Shown in pieces: positions 1 to 7,350 of a stretch of 64,000 bases of DNA. The stretch is from Palsa-147 sp963771905 (lineage in GTDB: Bacteria; Acidobacteriota; Terriglobia; Acidiferrales; UBA7541). The stretch's first letter is position 1, and the number at the start of each line of letters is the position of its first letter. The stretch covers positions 1 to 64,000 of the forward strand of contig CAVYVI010000013.1 in the NCBI GenBank assembly GCA_963771905.1. Direction: 5' to 3'. The notes beneath the pieces were generated by a model. It saw only the letters and a list, made by a program, of their open reading frames with translations, had not been told where the DNA came from and ran no database searches. A program made the position numbers and the translations under genes.

Positions 1-632
1 GTGGGGATAAACACGTGCTCACCAAGATCGGAGAAGAGAGGCAACTGCTCCTCTGTGTCCAAACCAGGGAACAAAGGCGCTTGCATGGCCTCCTCATGGC
101 GAAGCAATTCCCTAAACGTGAAGTCCCTCCTCTTCAGCATGCTCCCGTTGATCGGCGACCATTCCGAAAGACGATATGGCCCGGCTTCTCACCTACTGTC
201 CTGAGCGTCAGGGCGTCGCCCCAAATGATGTTCCGTTCGAGAATGAACCGCACCGCCTCGCGGCACTTGTCCTTCGCGGCGGCCTTGAACAGATGCGCGT
301 AGCTGAAGTCGAATATCTCAAAGAGCCTTCGTCGGCAATCGCGGACATTGTCAGGCAGAATATCAATGCCGTAGATGGAGGAGACGGCTAGGACGGCGTA
401 CCGCTCAAAGTCCAGTTGTGACTTGCCGTAGCGTTTTTCCACAATGGCCAATTTGCGTTCCAGAATTACGGTCAGGAAGTTACCGTCGCCGCAAGCAGGT
501 TGAGGAACGGGAGTCGATCGGCCCCGTTTCCTGCTTCACTAGATCAAGCATGGCGTTGACCTCGCGCTGCCCCGTCAACACCTCGCCATGATCCGAGACT
601 CTTTTTTTTGTTCTGACCTGCGCAGCTTGCAT
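1..632 (-). pseudogene. N6-adenine DNA methyltransferase, frameshifted and cut by the window start
   Basis: Read on the minus strand from an ATG at 632. The first frame gives a start rich in Lys/Arg and then DHGEVLTGQREVNAMLDLV, typical of restriction-modification adenine methylases. Around 495-500 the frame changes and the next segment begins with the SAM-binding motif PACGDGNFL (motif I of N6-adenine MTases). Near 172-176 the frame changes again and the continuation (starting IVFSEWSPING) runs off the window edge. Every segment keeps family-like sequence, so two indels (one in a short T run) broke a formerly intact gene, unless they are assembly errors. The family methylates adenine within a type II-like restriction-modification or orphan context. 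No partner nuclease is visible in the window. The catalytic NPPY-type motif would lie beyond the edge, so activity cannot be judged. Confidence 0.7.
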
Positions 633-892
633 TGATGTCCTATACGTTCAGAATCTCCACAACTTGTTAACTTTGGTCCTCATTTACCCCTGACGCGAGC
701 ATTCAATAAACTACGCGTCGAGCGCACAGTCTCGTTCTTCTGTTTTCCTCGCGCCATCTGGCCTTTACCTCTCAGGTATTCGTCGCAGATTGTATTCCGA
801 GAAGGATGCGGATGGCTACGAGTTGTAGCGACTCCGTCTCATTTCGCTAACCATGGAATTGCTCATGTTCGGCTCGGTCCGATGGGTCTCGG

Positions 893-1537
893 TTATGCAC
901 GCGCTGGTGGGGAGTCGCCCTCGTCGGACGACACCGGACGTGGTATAGGCCAAAGTTGATTGATGATCTCGGCTGCCAGAATCAGGCCGTCGAGAGCTTG
1001 GCCAGGAGTCAGTATGGTTTGCATGTTTGGGTGGGCGAAGTGGTTCCTGAGCCAAGGGGAGGTCCCAATCAGCACGTCCACATAAGGAACTTCCGGCTGA
1101 CGATCTGGCTCTCGACCGAGAATTTCCGCCATGTGCTCGTTCAGTTCCTCCGCATTCGCGCGCCGATTTCCGAGGCTTGGAAACCCCTCGTCGCGCAATA
1201 GTCCAGCGTCTTTAGCTTCCCTTAACAAATCTCCAAGGCTCCTTCGGTCTCGGCCTTTCTTGTCCAATTGCCGGGGCGGAAGACGCTTCCTGAGCGCCAT
1301 TTCGACAGCAAAGAAGCTGCGCTCGGACGCCAAGGTGTAGAAGGGGTAGTAAAGCCAGCCGTAGAGATAGAGCGTGACGACCACGTGAAAGTAGTCCCGA
1401 ATATCCTCCGGGACGCCCTCGTGCAGGGTGCAATATTGCGAAACGAATTCATACAGATGTTCGAGCGTGAGGGCCGAGAAAAACTCATTCGTCGGGTCAC
1501 GCTCGAAGAATTGTTCCAGCCTTTTGACCGTAGTCAT
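893..1537 (-). CDS. Hypothetical protein with HEPN-like Rx4H motif
   Basis: A predicted 214-residue, mostly helical soluble protein. The ATG at 1537 is chosen because GGAG lies six bases upstream; an upstream in-frame TTG exists but has no better site. Near residues 164-169 the sequence RNHFAH gives the Rx4H signature of HEPN RNase/toxin domains, preceded by a long helical region rich in aromatic residues (VTLYLYGWLYYPFYTL). HEPN proteins commonly act as metal-independent RNases in toxin-antitoxin and abortive-infection systems. The overall fold is not otherwise recognisable to me, so the HEPN call rests on one motif and the helical context. It is co-oriented with the other island genes. Confidence 0.45.
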   Translation of the reverse strand: MTTVKRLEQFFERDPTNEFFSALTLEHLYEFVSQYCTLHEGVPEDIRDYFHVVVTLYLYGWLYYPFYTLASERSFFAVEMALRKRLPPRQLDKKGRDRRSLGDLLREAKDAGLLRDEGFPSLGNRRANAEELNEHMAEILGREPDRQPEVPYVDVLIGTSPWLRNHFAHPNMQTILTPGQALDGLILAAEIINQLWPIPRPVSSDEGDSPPARA

Positions 1538-1884
1538 GCAGTTCTCCAAGTAAGGTCAATTCATTGTCTTCTGCGCCCGGTTTGATTTCCAGCAAAGAAG
1601 GAAATCCGGGGCCTCGACGCTGTACGAAGCCCCGGTCATGCGTAGGCCGCTAGAACGGGGTATCCTGCGCAGCGGCGGGCTGCGAGTCGTGCGGCGCGTC
1701 GGAGTGGGGAGGGAGTGCCTCCGTCTCTTTCTCGCCGCGATTCAGTTTGCGAATAGAATCTGCGCTGCCGGGCACAGGAATTGCCCCGAAGACATGCCCG
1801 AGGAACAGCGCGGCAGAAAAGAAAAATGTACCGCGTCAGTTAAATAGGCTGAGGTTTGAGGCCAAGCGACGCTATTGCGACGGC
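1538..1884. other. Intergenic stretch with two adjacent hairpins
   Basis: No convincing gene. It holds two adjoining inverted repeats (listed separately) between two minus-strand island genes. A short open frame ending in QDTPF has no start codon and was rejected. Confidence 0.4.
1584..1635. repeat. Two back-to-back inverted repeats
   Basis: GATTTCC (1584-1590) pairs with GGAAATC (1600-1606), and CCGGGGC (1606-1612) pairs with GCCCCGG (1629-1635). Both stems are perfect 7-bp matches and they share one base. They lie in the leader of the minus-strand HEPN-like gene that starts at 1537, so they could be an attenuator or a processed spacer. No T-run follows, so a simple intrinsic terminator is unlikely. 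Confidence 0.45.
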
Positions 1885-3054
1885 TTAGTCTTCAGGGGGC
1901 CATGGTTGCGGAAGATGAAGGAAGGAATAGGGCAGTACACCCGCTTTGTCGACCATCGTGTGGTCTTCATGATTTGCGACGTATTGAGGAAAAGGGAGCG
2001 CATCGCTGGGCAGCCCAACGCGCGCCCACGGATTATGAACTAGCCAGGGAATCGTCTGTCCCATATTCCACGCAGTGAGTCCCGGAAAAACGAGAACAGC
2101 GCTTACGGTTGTGTTGCGCGCGCCTCTTGGTCCATACCACGCGCCGTCAGGATTTCGGGGACCTGGTCTTGCGGGGCCAGGACCGAAGATCACGGTTTCC
2201 TGGCCGAGAAGCCCATTCATCACGTCAGTTTTGTCGGGGCGAAATTCGTCTGTTACGTTGATAGCTACAACAAGAGGAACTTCAAGTTCTCCATATTTGT
2301 TCTTAACCTCAACTGCGTTCCTTATGTCCTCGTTTAATGTAAGCTGGCGAACCGTCGTCGGCATCGTGAGTGCGACAGGCCGGATGTCTTGCGAACCTCG
2401 CTGCTCGGGTGCCTTTGGCCAGGGCTGAATTAGCAAACTCCAGCCATCGTGTTCCCATGGAAATGTAGGCAGGGCGTCGAAGCCACCCCTTTCGCAAAGT
2501 TGCGCGATTTCGTCCCAGTTCATACCTTCGAGCCAACGCTCAAGTCGAGAGCGCAAACGAGCACCCGGAGGCGGAGTTGCAGGCGCGCCGCGTACCTGAA
2601 TGGTGAGAAAAAAATCCGGCGAGCGCAGCCGATTCAAGGCGTCATAAACTTGATCGGCTCGCTGCTGTTGCACGATTTTCTCCTTCGAATCAGCCGTGAT
2701 TGTTGCTTCAAGATAAAACTGCCTCGTTCCGTTTTTGAGGAGCTCGAAGTCGGGATGCGTATCTTCATCTTCAATTTCGGGGTGAATCTCGACGACGTAA
2801 CCCACTCGTGTCACCAGGCGATGTAGGTAAAGTTCAAAAAACGCTCCCCGATGTTGTCCAGCAATCGGTGAGCGGAATCTCTGACGGAGGTCCTCGCTTC
2901 CCTCGTTGGGGTACGCCGCAAACCAATCTTCGAGAAGTTCTCTGATCCGAATCACACTCGCGCGGGTGCTTCGGTTGTAATAATCGAAAATTGGTTCGGC
3001 GTAGTGCATTGCGCGCAAACCAATGCTTTCAGCATCAGGGTCAAAGAGTGTCAT
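1885..3054 (-). CDS. Hypothetical protein, possible PD-(D/E)xK-like domain
   Basis: A 389-residue soluble protein starting at an ATG without a clear ribosome-binding site. Residues 70-120 read like a degenerate restriction-endonuclease core: a helix with Glu74 (AFFELYLHRL), then HPDFELL (Asp102), then FYLEATI (Glu116), where the usual Lys of ExK is replaced by Thr118. This pattern suggests a PD-(D/E)xK fold that may be inactive or use a variant site. The C-terminal half contains a Pro/Gly-rich stretch (FGPGPARPGPRNPDG) and no motif I recognise. It sits between an ArdC-like gene and a HEPN-like gene in a defence-type island, which fits a conflict role, but function is unassigned. Confidence 0.4.
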   Translation of the reverse strand: MTLFDPDAESIGLRAMHYAEPIFDYYNRSTRASVIRIRELLEDWFAAYPNEGSEDLRQRFRSPIAGQHRGAFFELYLHRLVTRVGYVVEIHPEIEDEDTHPDFELLKNGTRQFYLEATITADSKEKIVQQQRADQVYDALNRLRSPDFFLTIQVRGAPATPPPGARLRSRLERWLEGMNWDEIAQLCERGGFDALPTFPWEHDGWSLLIQPWPKAPEQRGSQDIRPVALTMPTTVRQLTLNEDIRNAVEVKNKYGELEVPLVVAINVTDEFRPDKTDVMNGLLGQETVIFGPGPARPGPRNPDGAWYGPRGARNTTVSAVLVFPGLTAWNMGQTIPWLVHNPWARVGLPSDALPFPQYVANHEDHTMVDKAGVLPYSFLHLPQPWPPED

Positions 3055-3129
3055 TGTGTCTGTTGGCGTTCGTAATGTGTCCCAGGTCGCTTCGTGATTT
3101 TAGCCGATATATCAAGCGATCCGCCACGA

Positions 3130-3951
3130 TTAGGCGGGCGGCGCGGATATTCCATCCGCGCCGATAGCATTGAGGATTTGGGTTGCAGCTCGCTGTACGT
3201 ATTCGAGGCTCTCGCCGAGGAGCTTCAAATCGCCGCCGTAGAGACCGATGTAGTCTTGCGCGGCAGAGCCGGTTTCGAGGCCGATTGAGCTGCACACGAC
3301 GAATGCTACGGCCTCGGCTTCGGTCTCGCGGATGCGCTTCGTTGTGCTGCTGCGGCGCTCGTCTCGATGCATAAGCTCGTGCGCGACTTCGTGAGACAGC
3401 GTGGCAAATTCCTCAGCCGCAGACTGGCCGGGCAGCAACGTGATCTTGCCGCCTGCCGAAGTACCGCGTGCCGGAGCGATCTCGTCCGAGTATTCGAGTG
3501 CGATGCTCTGGTCGGCAACGAATTTCGCAAGCCGCTCGCGATACTCGCGCGGGTCGCCGTTGACTCTGCCGATCTCCGGCAACGGCTGGCCGTCCGTTTG
3601 CGCGATATCGAACACGTAGGCCGCGCGGAATCCAACAGCCGTCGAGGAGTCGTCCGCCTCCGCCGCGCCTTTGTTCTCGACTTTCTTCCGAATGATCGGG
3701 GCAAGAATCATGATGCCTTTCTCGCCCTTCTTCACGAATCGCCCGAGTTTGTGCCAAGCGTGAAAGCCTGCCACGTGCGTTGCGGTCGGCTTTTGTGATG
3801 CGATGAGCATCACGTTTCGGAGACTGTAGCGGTGGAACCGGCCAATTGCCGCAAGGTACTGCGTCAGCGTTTCGCTCCGGCCCTCGTTGAGCGCGGTGAT
3901 GAGCTGCTTGATGACTTGATTGGTAACTTTCTTGATGTTTTCTGAATTCAT
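3130..3951 (-). CDS. ArdC-like antirestriction protein with zincin metallopeptidase domain
   Basis: A 273-residue protein. The ATG at 3951 is preferred over an upstream in-frame start because GAAAGG precedes it by nine bases and homologues begin at this point. Residues 1-140 match the ArdC N-terminal ssDNA-binding domain (RFHRYSLRNVMLIASQKP, then a GFHAWHKLGR segment and KKGEKGI). Residues 187-191 are HEVAH, the HExxH zinc site, followed by a RETEAEAVAF segment that can supply the third ligand. Proteins of this layout are carried by plasmids and integrative elements, where they protect incoming DNA from restriction. The leader contains a nested hairpin that would occlude its ribosome-binding site. 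Confidence 0.85.
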   Translation of the reverse strand: MNSENIKKVTNQVIKQLITALNEGRSETLTQYLAAIGRFHRYSLRNVMLIASQKPTATHVAGFHAWHKLGRFVKKGEKGIMILAPIIRKKVENKGAAEADDSSTAVGFRAAYVFDIAQTDGQPLPEIGRVNGDPREYRERLAKFVADQSIALEYSDEIAPARGTSAGGKITLLPGQSAAEEFATLSHEVAHELMHRDERRSSTTKRIRETEAEAVAFVVCSSIGLETGSAAQDYIGLYGGDLKLLGESLEYVQRAATQILNAIGADGISAPPA

Positions 3952-4347
3952 TTTCTTTGTCCTTTCGGTGAGTTGAGAGTTGGTTCCCTCAACCAGAGAG
4001 GGGAACCAAATCGCAACGGACTCACTGAAAGGACATAGAGCGAAGCGGTCTAGTATTTGCGGCTGGAGCGGATGGCAACGGGCGTGACAGGTCGTCATTC
4101 ACCTGGCGCGACTGTGTGCTAGCGCAAGCCGCTATGTGTAAAGATGTAGAATTTGAGGGCGCATTGAAGAGCAGGTACGAAGTATCGATCTCGAGCCGGA
4201 ACTCGCAACCTTACGGGAGTGTCTGTATGTACTTTAGAAATGAATCCATTGCATGTACTCACCGCAGGCACAATTCGCGTCTTCTGGAAGGTCGTCGCAA
4301 CCAATCAGGAAAGTTCAGAAAGAAACTCTGAGAGCCTCTATCGCTGC
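3952..4347. other. Intergenic leader region upstream of the ArdC-like gene
   Basis: About 400 bases without a convincing gene; short open frames here have no family features. The half nearest the ArdC-like start holds the nested inverted repeat at 3959-4034. Nothing recognisable is seen in 4035-4347. Confidence 0.4.
3959..4034 (-). promoter_or_regulatory. Nested hairpin sequestering the ArdC-like ribosome-binding site
   Basis: Read as minus-strand RNA, the outer arm GTCCTTTCAGTGAG (4034-4021) pairs with CTCACCGAAAGGAC (3972-3959) at 13 of 14 positions. The 3' arm contains the GAAAGG Shine-Dalgarno site of the gene starting at 3951. Inside lies a second stem, TTGGTTCCCCTC (4009-3998) with GAGGGAACCAA (3990-3980), nine perfect pairs plus a one-base bulge. 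Closed, this structure would block translation; it could equally be a protein-binding palindrome at the DNA level. Confidence 0.6.
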
Positions 4348-4863
4348 TCACCTAGGAATCACAATTGGGACGCCATTCGTCGTCAGTTGGTTTATCAGGG
4401 AAGGGAGCTGCGCATAGGCCGAATCAATCGCGCCTTTATCAAACGCATTCGGGAAATTCATATGACCGACAAGATTTCGCGGAACGCGGATGGCTTCCAG
4501 TGCGGCAATCCAGTTGTTGGTATCACTAACCACGGGGAGGAACTGGTGACTGTTGGTACGAAGAATGTCGGTGAGGTCACTGAGGAAAATAAGATGAATG
4601 TCGGCAATACCGGGGTTAGCATTTCTCGGCCTTGCCGCGTAGTGGGTACGAAAGCGAGATGCTTTCGATACAACGGCTGGGTCCACAGCAACGGTCCACC
4701 AATTGGCTCCTAGCTGTAGGGTAAGCACTGAATTGACTACGACCCGGAAAGTATTCTCAATTGCGTAGAGTTTCCAATAGAGCTTCGACCCCACGTGCCG
4801 ACCGCATCTGTCAATACGATCGAGCCTGAAGGACACGTTGCGAAAATCTCGTACAAGGGGCAC
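4348..4863 (-). CDS. HEPN-family protein, last gene of the mini-HTH operon
   Basis: A 171-residue protein starting with GTG at 4863, two bases after the stop of the preceding gene, so translational coupling is likely. The N-terminal half is a helical region with YWKLYAIENTFR followed by a WW pair. Residues 129-134 are RNLVGH, the Rx4H catalytic signature of HEPN RNases, in a segment resembling the HEPN domain of Swt1-type proteins (IAALEAIRVPRNLVGHMNFP). HEPN domains of this type often serve as RNA-cleaving effectors in phage-defence and toxin systems. Position at the end of an operon of DNA-binding mini-proteins and a nuclease suggests an effector role, which is inference. Confidence 0.65.
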   Translation of the reverse strand: MPLVRDFRNVSFRLDRIDRCGRHVGSKLYWKLYAIENTFRVVVNSVLTLQLGANWWTVAVDPAVVSKASRFRTHYAARPRNANPGIADIHLIFLSDLTDILRTNSHQFLPVVSDTNNWIAALEAIRVPRNLVGHMNFPNAFDKGAIDSAYAQLPSLINQLTTNGVPIVIPR

Positions 4864-4865
4864 AG

Positions 4866-5069
4866 TTATTTCTTCTTTTTCTTTCTCATTGCGTATAGAT
4901 GTTGGTGGATTACCGCCGCATTTGTCTCTAACAGGTCGGCGATTTCAACAGCCGTGAATCCGGCGACGCTCAACTGTACGGCTTTCTCTGCTTGCGTAGC
5001 GCCCTTCATACTCTGCAAAAGGAGCAAGGCCAGTATTTTTTCCGTACGATTCCCTGTCTCTTGTTTCAC
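4866..5069 (-). CDS. Mini helix-turn-helix protein 5 (sigma-region-4-like)
   Basis: A 67-residue protein starting with GTG at 5069. A full AGGAGG site lies five bases upstream, and GTGA overlaps the stop of the preceding gene, so the two are coupled. Residues 1-30 form a Leu-rich helix (TEKILALLLLQ). Residues 36-60 are a helix-turn-helix, GFTAVEIADLLETNAAVI, of the type found in sigma-70 region 4. The protein ends in a run of five lysines. It is one of five small proteins here with the same plan: amphipathic helix, HTH, basic tail. DNA binding is a strong inference; the partner and target are unknown. Confidence 0.7.
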   Translation of the reverse strand: MKQETGNRTEKILALLLLQSMKGATQAEKAVQLSVAGFTAVEIADLLETNAAVIHQHLYAMRKKKKK

Positions 5070-5299
5070 CCTTGCCTCCTGCGTCCGCGTAAATTCGAGG
5101 TTAGGGTTCGAATTGTGGCCGGCGACGTATTCAGGATATCGGCGATGCTCTGATTGTCGAGTCCGGCCATTTTCAAAACTCTTGCCCGTTCTGTTGTGCT
5201 CTTATCGGATGCGACTTGTATACTCACGACTTTTGTGAGCACGTCGATTTTGTCAATCAAGTCACGCAGTAGTCTTTCGGTATTCTCGCCACGTGGCAT
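5066..5299 (-). CDS. Mini helix-turn-helix protein 4 (sigma-region-4-like)
   Basis: A 77-residue protein. The ATG at 5299 is chosen over an upstream in-frame start because GTGAGG sits just before it. The first 45 residues are a helix with regular hydrophobic spacing (TERLLRDLIDKIDVLTKVV), followed by GLDNQSIADILNTSPATI, a clear region-4-like HTH, and an Arg-rich tail (RGRRRQG). The stop overlaps the GTG of the next gene by four bases. The layout matches its neighbours, and the IADIL/IADLL recognition segment is shared among the first three paralogues. Likely a DNA-binding subunit; function otherwise unknown. Confidence 0.7.
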   Translation of the reverse strand: MPRGENTERLLRDLIDKIDVLTKVVSIQVASDKSTTERARVLKMAGLDNQSIADILNTSPATIRTLTSNLRGRRRQG

Positions 5300-5361
5300 G
5301 GAGACCTCACTTTTCGAATATTTTCGGTTGCCTCGGCGGAGACGACCTCCGGTCACGAGAC

Positions 5362-6143
5362 TTACGGCAGCTTGCTCGGAGGCACCGGATTCACGTCTAT
5401 AAGTATCGTTCGTATAGTATCGGACCCTCGTTTAATTGTCGGTGGAACGGGCTTCTTTCCACCCCACTTGCGAGCGTCGAAAAGGACCAACCAACCCTCG
5501 GTTCGATTTTTGTGTTTCATGTAGGTCGCTAGCTGCGTTGGTCCTGGTACTCGGTTGTCTTTTAGCATTTTCAACTCAACCACGTGAATCAATCCCGAGG
5601 AAAATGTCACGAGAACATCCACGAATCCTGTACCCACAACGGGCTCACGAATCGCAGCACCACGTCTTTCGAGCTTCGCGCTGGCGAACACACCAAGCAT
5701 TTCCTGTGCGAGTTTCTCGGCGCGGCTTCTTAGCTTTCCCTTTGACCTTGATTCCCAGAAAGAATTGACCCCTTCGGCTTCGATAGTCTTCTTAAATCCT
5801 TCAAGAAACCTACGGATGGTAATCCGCCGCAGTCGTACTAGGCGATTGCCAGAAGCCTCAACTTTTTCGGCGATTGCCTCTGAGATGAACAGGACTCTTT
5901 TTTTTTAAACTTGCTATCGAGGAGAGTCAAAATCTTCCGCTCAAACGCCGGTCGTTGGGTACGCCGGTTCTGCTTGTAGAAGACCGTCCGAATTCGCTTC
6001 ATTGCAGAGAGAAAAGCAGGGACAGTCTTGCCCTGACGTTGGTAATCGTAGAGCTTGGCCACGCTAACCGCATATTGGTCGGGGTCAGCAAGACCGCAGC
6101 GATTGAAATAGTTCTCCAAATAACTCTGGATTGAATAAATCAT
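5362..6143 (-). CDS. PD-(D/E)xK (RecB/Cas4-like) nuclease split by a -1 frame change at an A9 run
   Basis: Frame one starts at the ATG at 6143 and runs 82 codons to an A9 run (5898-5906 on the plus strand reads T9). Stepping back one base there opens a second frame of 178 codons without any stop, ending at 5362, for a 260-residue product. The second part carries GFVDVLV (Asp176), HVVELK (Glu190, Lys192) and QLATY (QxxxY, 204-208), the full signature of RecB/Cas4-type nucleases. Without the shift, frame one ends after 101 residues and the nuclease core has no good start until an internal ATG at 5700. Either programmed -1 slippage or a homopolymer miscount explains it. Residues 1-82 are helical and unassigned, perhaps a DNA- or partner-binding module. 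Confidence 0.7.
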
Positions 6144-6164
6144 CTGTGTTCCGTAACAATGATT

Positions 6165-6605
6165 CTACTTCCGTTTCTTCCCTCTCCCGTGGTCCAATCG
6201 CCCGTCCAACTTGAGGTTGTATGCCTCGCATAGGTACTTGCTAATGCGAAGTGTCCGGTCTATTGATTTTTTGGCCCAGAAGTCTTGCCTGCCGGGAGCA
6301 TCGACGAGTTCGAGGAGCCCTTCCTCCTTGAGGATTCGCAGTTGCGGGCTCACGTTCGGAGTCTTCATCCCAAGGTGCTGAGCAATCTCAACCACGCCGC
6401 GAGTTCCGTCAGCAGCTAGGTAAACCTGAGCCCTCCGCTTGCCGTGCCGGAAGATTTTCTTCACAGTTTCCGTGTGCTTCTCAGCATCAGCGCGGAGCGC
6501 AAACGCATTCGTATCATCAATGGACTCCACCTTGTGCTCGATGTGCGCAAGGCGACTGAGTATCTGCTGGTCGCGATCTTCGTTTTTCTTCGCTCCCTTG
6601 ACCAT
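6165..6605 (-). CDS. ArsR/MarR-type winged-helix protein with basic tail
   Basis: A 146-residue protein with GGAG upstream of its ATG. Residues 10-35 form a helix with coiled-coil-like spacing (QQILSRLAHIEHKVESID). Residues 50-115 form a winged helix: AQVYLAADGTRGVVEIAQHL, then a recognition helix with NVSPQLRILKEEGLLELV, as in ArsR-type repressors. The tail ends GRGKKRK. It lies inside the mini-HTH operon, 55 bases after the previous gene and 21 before the nuclease. No metal-binding cysteines are present, so it is not a metal sensor. It may regulate the operon or be a larger structural DNA-binding subunit. Confidence 0.7.
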   Translation of the reverse strand: MVKGAKKNEDRDQQILSRLAHIEHKVESIDDTNAFALRADAEKHTETVKKIFRHGKRRAQVYLAADGTRGVVEIAQHLGMKTPNVSPQLRILKEEGLLELVDAPGRQDFWAKKSIDRTLRISKYLCEAYNLKLDGRLDHGRGKKRK

Positions 6606-6660
6606 TTATTGGCTCCGAATCGCGTCCAAGAACCTTTGAGGCCCCATGAATCGCGAGCGG

Positions 6661-6927
6661 TTATTTCTTCCGTTTCTTTTTCTTGGCATTCGATAGCGTT
6701 ACATTGACCGTGTTCGCCGTAGTTCCAAGCAAGTCTGCAATCTCAGAAGGACCGCAGCCCACTGCATCCAACATCAAGACCATATCTTGCTGAGACCGGT
6801 CGCCTCTCATCGTTTGCAGATTTAGCCGAGTCAGAATTTCCAAGAAGCGTGCCACCTTGTTAAGAGCCGCAAGTTCATCACCTTCGGCTGCGTGGCGCGA
6901 CACGGACCTACTCTCCTTTTTTGACAT
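6661..6927 (-). CDS. Mini helix-turn-helix protein 3 (sigma-region-4-like)
   Basis: An 88-residue protein whose ATG follows GAGGA by eight bases. It overlaps the end of the upstream mini-HTH gene by 20 bases. The middle helix (ALNKVARFLEILTRLNL) is followed by GCGPSEIADLLGTTANTV, closely matching the HTH of the paralogue ending at 4866, and by a strongly basic end (AKKKKRKK). The two can be aligned directly through EIADLL-x-T. The basic tail could bind DNA backbone or RNA. Confidence 0.7.
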   Translation of the reverse strand: MSKKESRSVSRHAAEGDELAALNKVARFLEILTRLNLQTMRGDRSQQDMVLMLDAVGCGPSEIADLLGTTANTVNVTLSNAKKKKRKK

Positions 6928-7096
6928 GTTTGGCTATCCTCGTGACCCGTGCCATATCGATTCCAAGAATAGCTCGGATTTTATGACCACCAATTCCGGC
7001 TCGAGATGCTTCGAGGACGAAGAGGTCTTCGAGTCGCGCATGTAAGTCTTCCAGCGCCGCAAGGATTTTCTCGCTGTCGGTTTTCGCCTTTGCCAT
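6908..7096 (-). CDS. Mini helix-turn-helix protein 2
   Basis: A 62-residue protein with GAGG six bases before its ATG. Residues 8-28 form a Leu-rich helix (SEKILAALEDLHARLEDLF). The second half, GIGGHKIRAILGIDMARVTRI, is a divergent version of the neighbours' HTH, and the tail reads KHVKKGE. It is smaller and less sigma-like than the later paralogues, but order, size and layout fit the same family. Its 3' end overlaps the next gene. Confidence 0.6.
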   Translation of the reverse strand: MAKAKTDSEKILAALEDLHARLEDLFVLEASRAGIGGHKIRAILGIDMARVTRIAKHVKKGE

Positions 7097-7115
7097 GCGT
7101 GACCTCGCCAGAAAC

Positions 7116-7292
7116 TTACCGATTCGATTTCGGAATGTGCTTGAGCACGTCGTTTATGCGATTGATACCACAACCAGCTATCTTGCGAATATCGTTTTGA
7201 GGAACCTTGGCGATGCCAAGCTTCACGATGAGCATATTCCTGAGCAACTCCACCATTTCTTCTTCAGGTGTAGGTACTTTCTTTTTCGCCAA
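7116..7292 (-). CDS. Mini helix-turn-helix protein 1, first gene of the operon
   Basis: A protein of about 58 residues. A TTG at 7292 is preferred to the more distal TTG at 7316 because a perfect GGAGG (7298-7302) lies five bases before it and the proposed -10 box ends only about 30 bases upstream. The N-terminus is Lys-rich, then a helix EEEMVELLRNMLIV, then KVPQNDIRKIAGCGINRI, an HTH-like unit related to mini-HTH 2. It leads an eight-gene minus-strand operon with gaps of at most 62 bases. Confidence 0.55.
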   Translation of the reverse strand: MAKKKVPTPEEEMVELLRNMLIVKLGIAKVPQNDIRKIAGCGINRINDVLKHIPKSNR

Positions 7293-7323
7293 TTTTTCCT
7301 CCAACCCCCGCCGCAACCGGAAG

Positions 7324-7350
7324 ATAATACAAAGATTAACCTTCCGTCAA
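7324..7350 (-). promoter_or_regulatory. Candidate sigma-70 promoter of the mini-HTH operon
   Basis: Minus-strand TTGACG (7350-7345) and TATTAT (7329-7324), separated by 15 bases, lie just upstream of the first mini-HTH start. The spacing is shorter than ideal, but both boxes are near consensus and the position fits a leader of roughly 25 bases. Confidence 0.4.

Noticed and set aside
1638..1860. Minus-strand open frame ending in QDTPF, like an SSB acidic tail
   Set aside because: No start codon, no OB-fold sequence and a stop just upstream; the tail similarity is probably chance.
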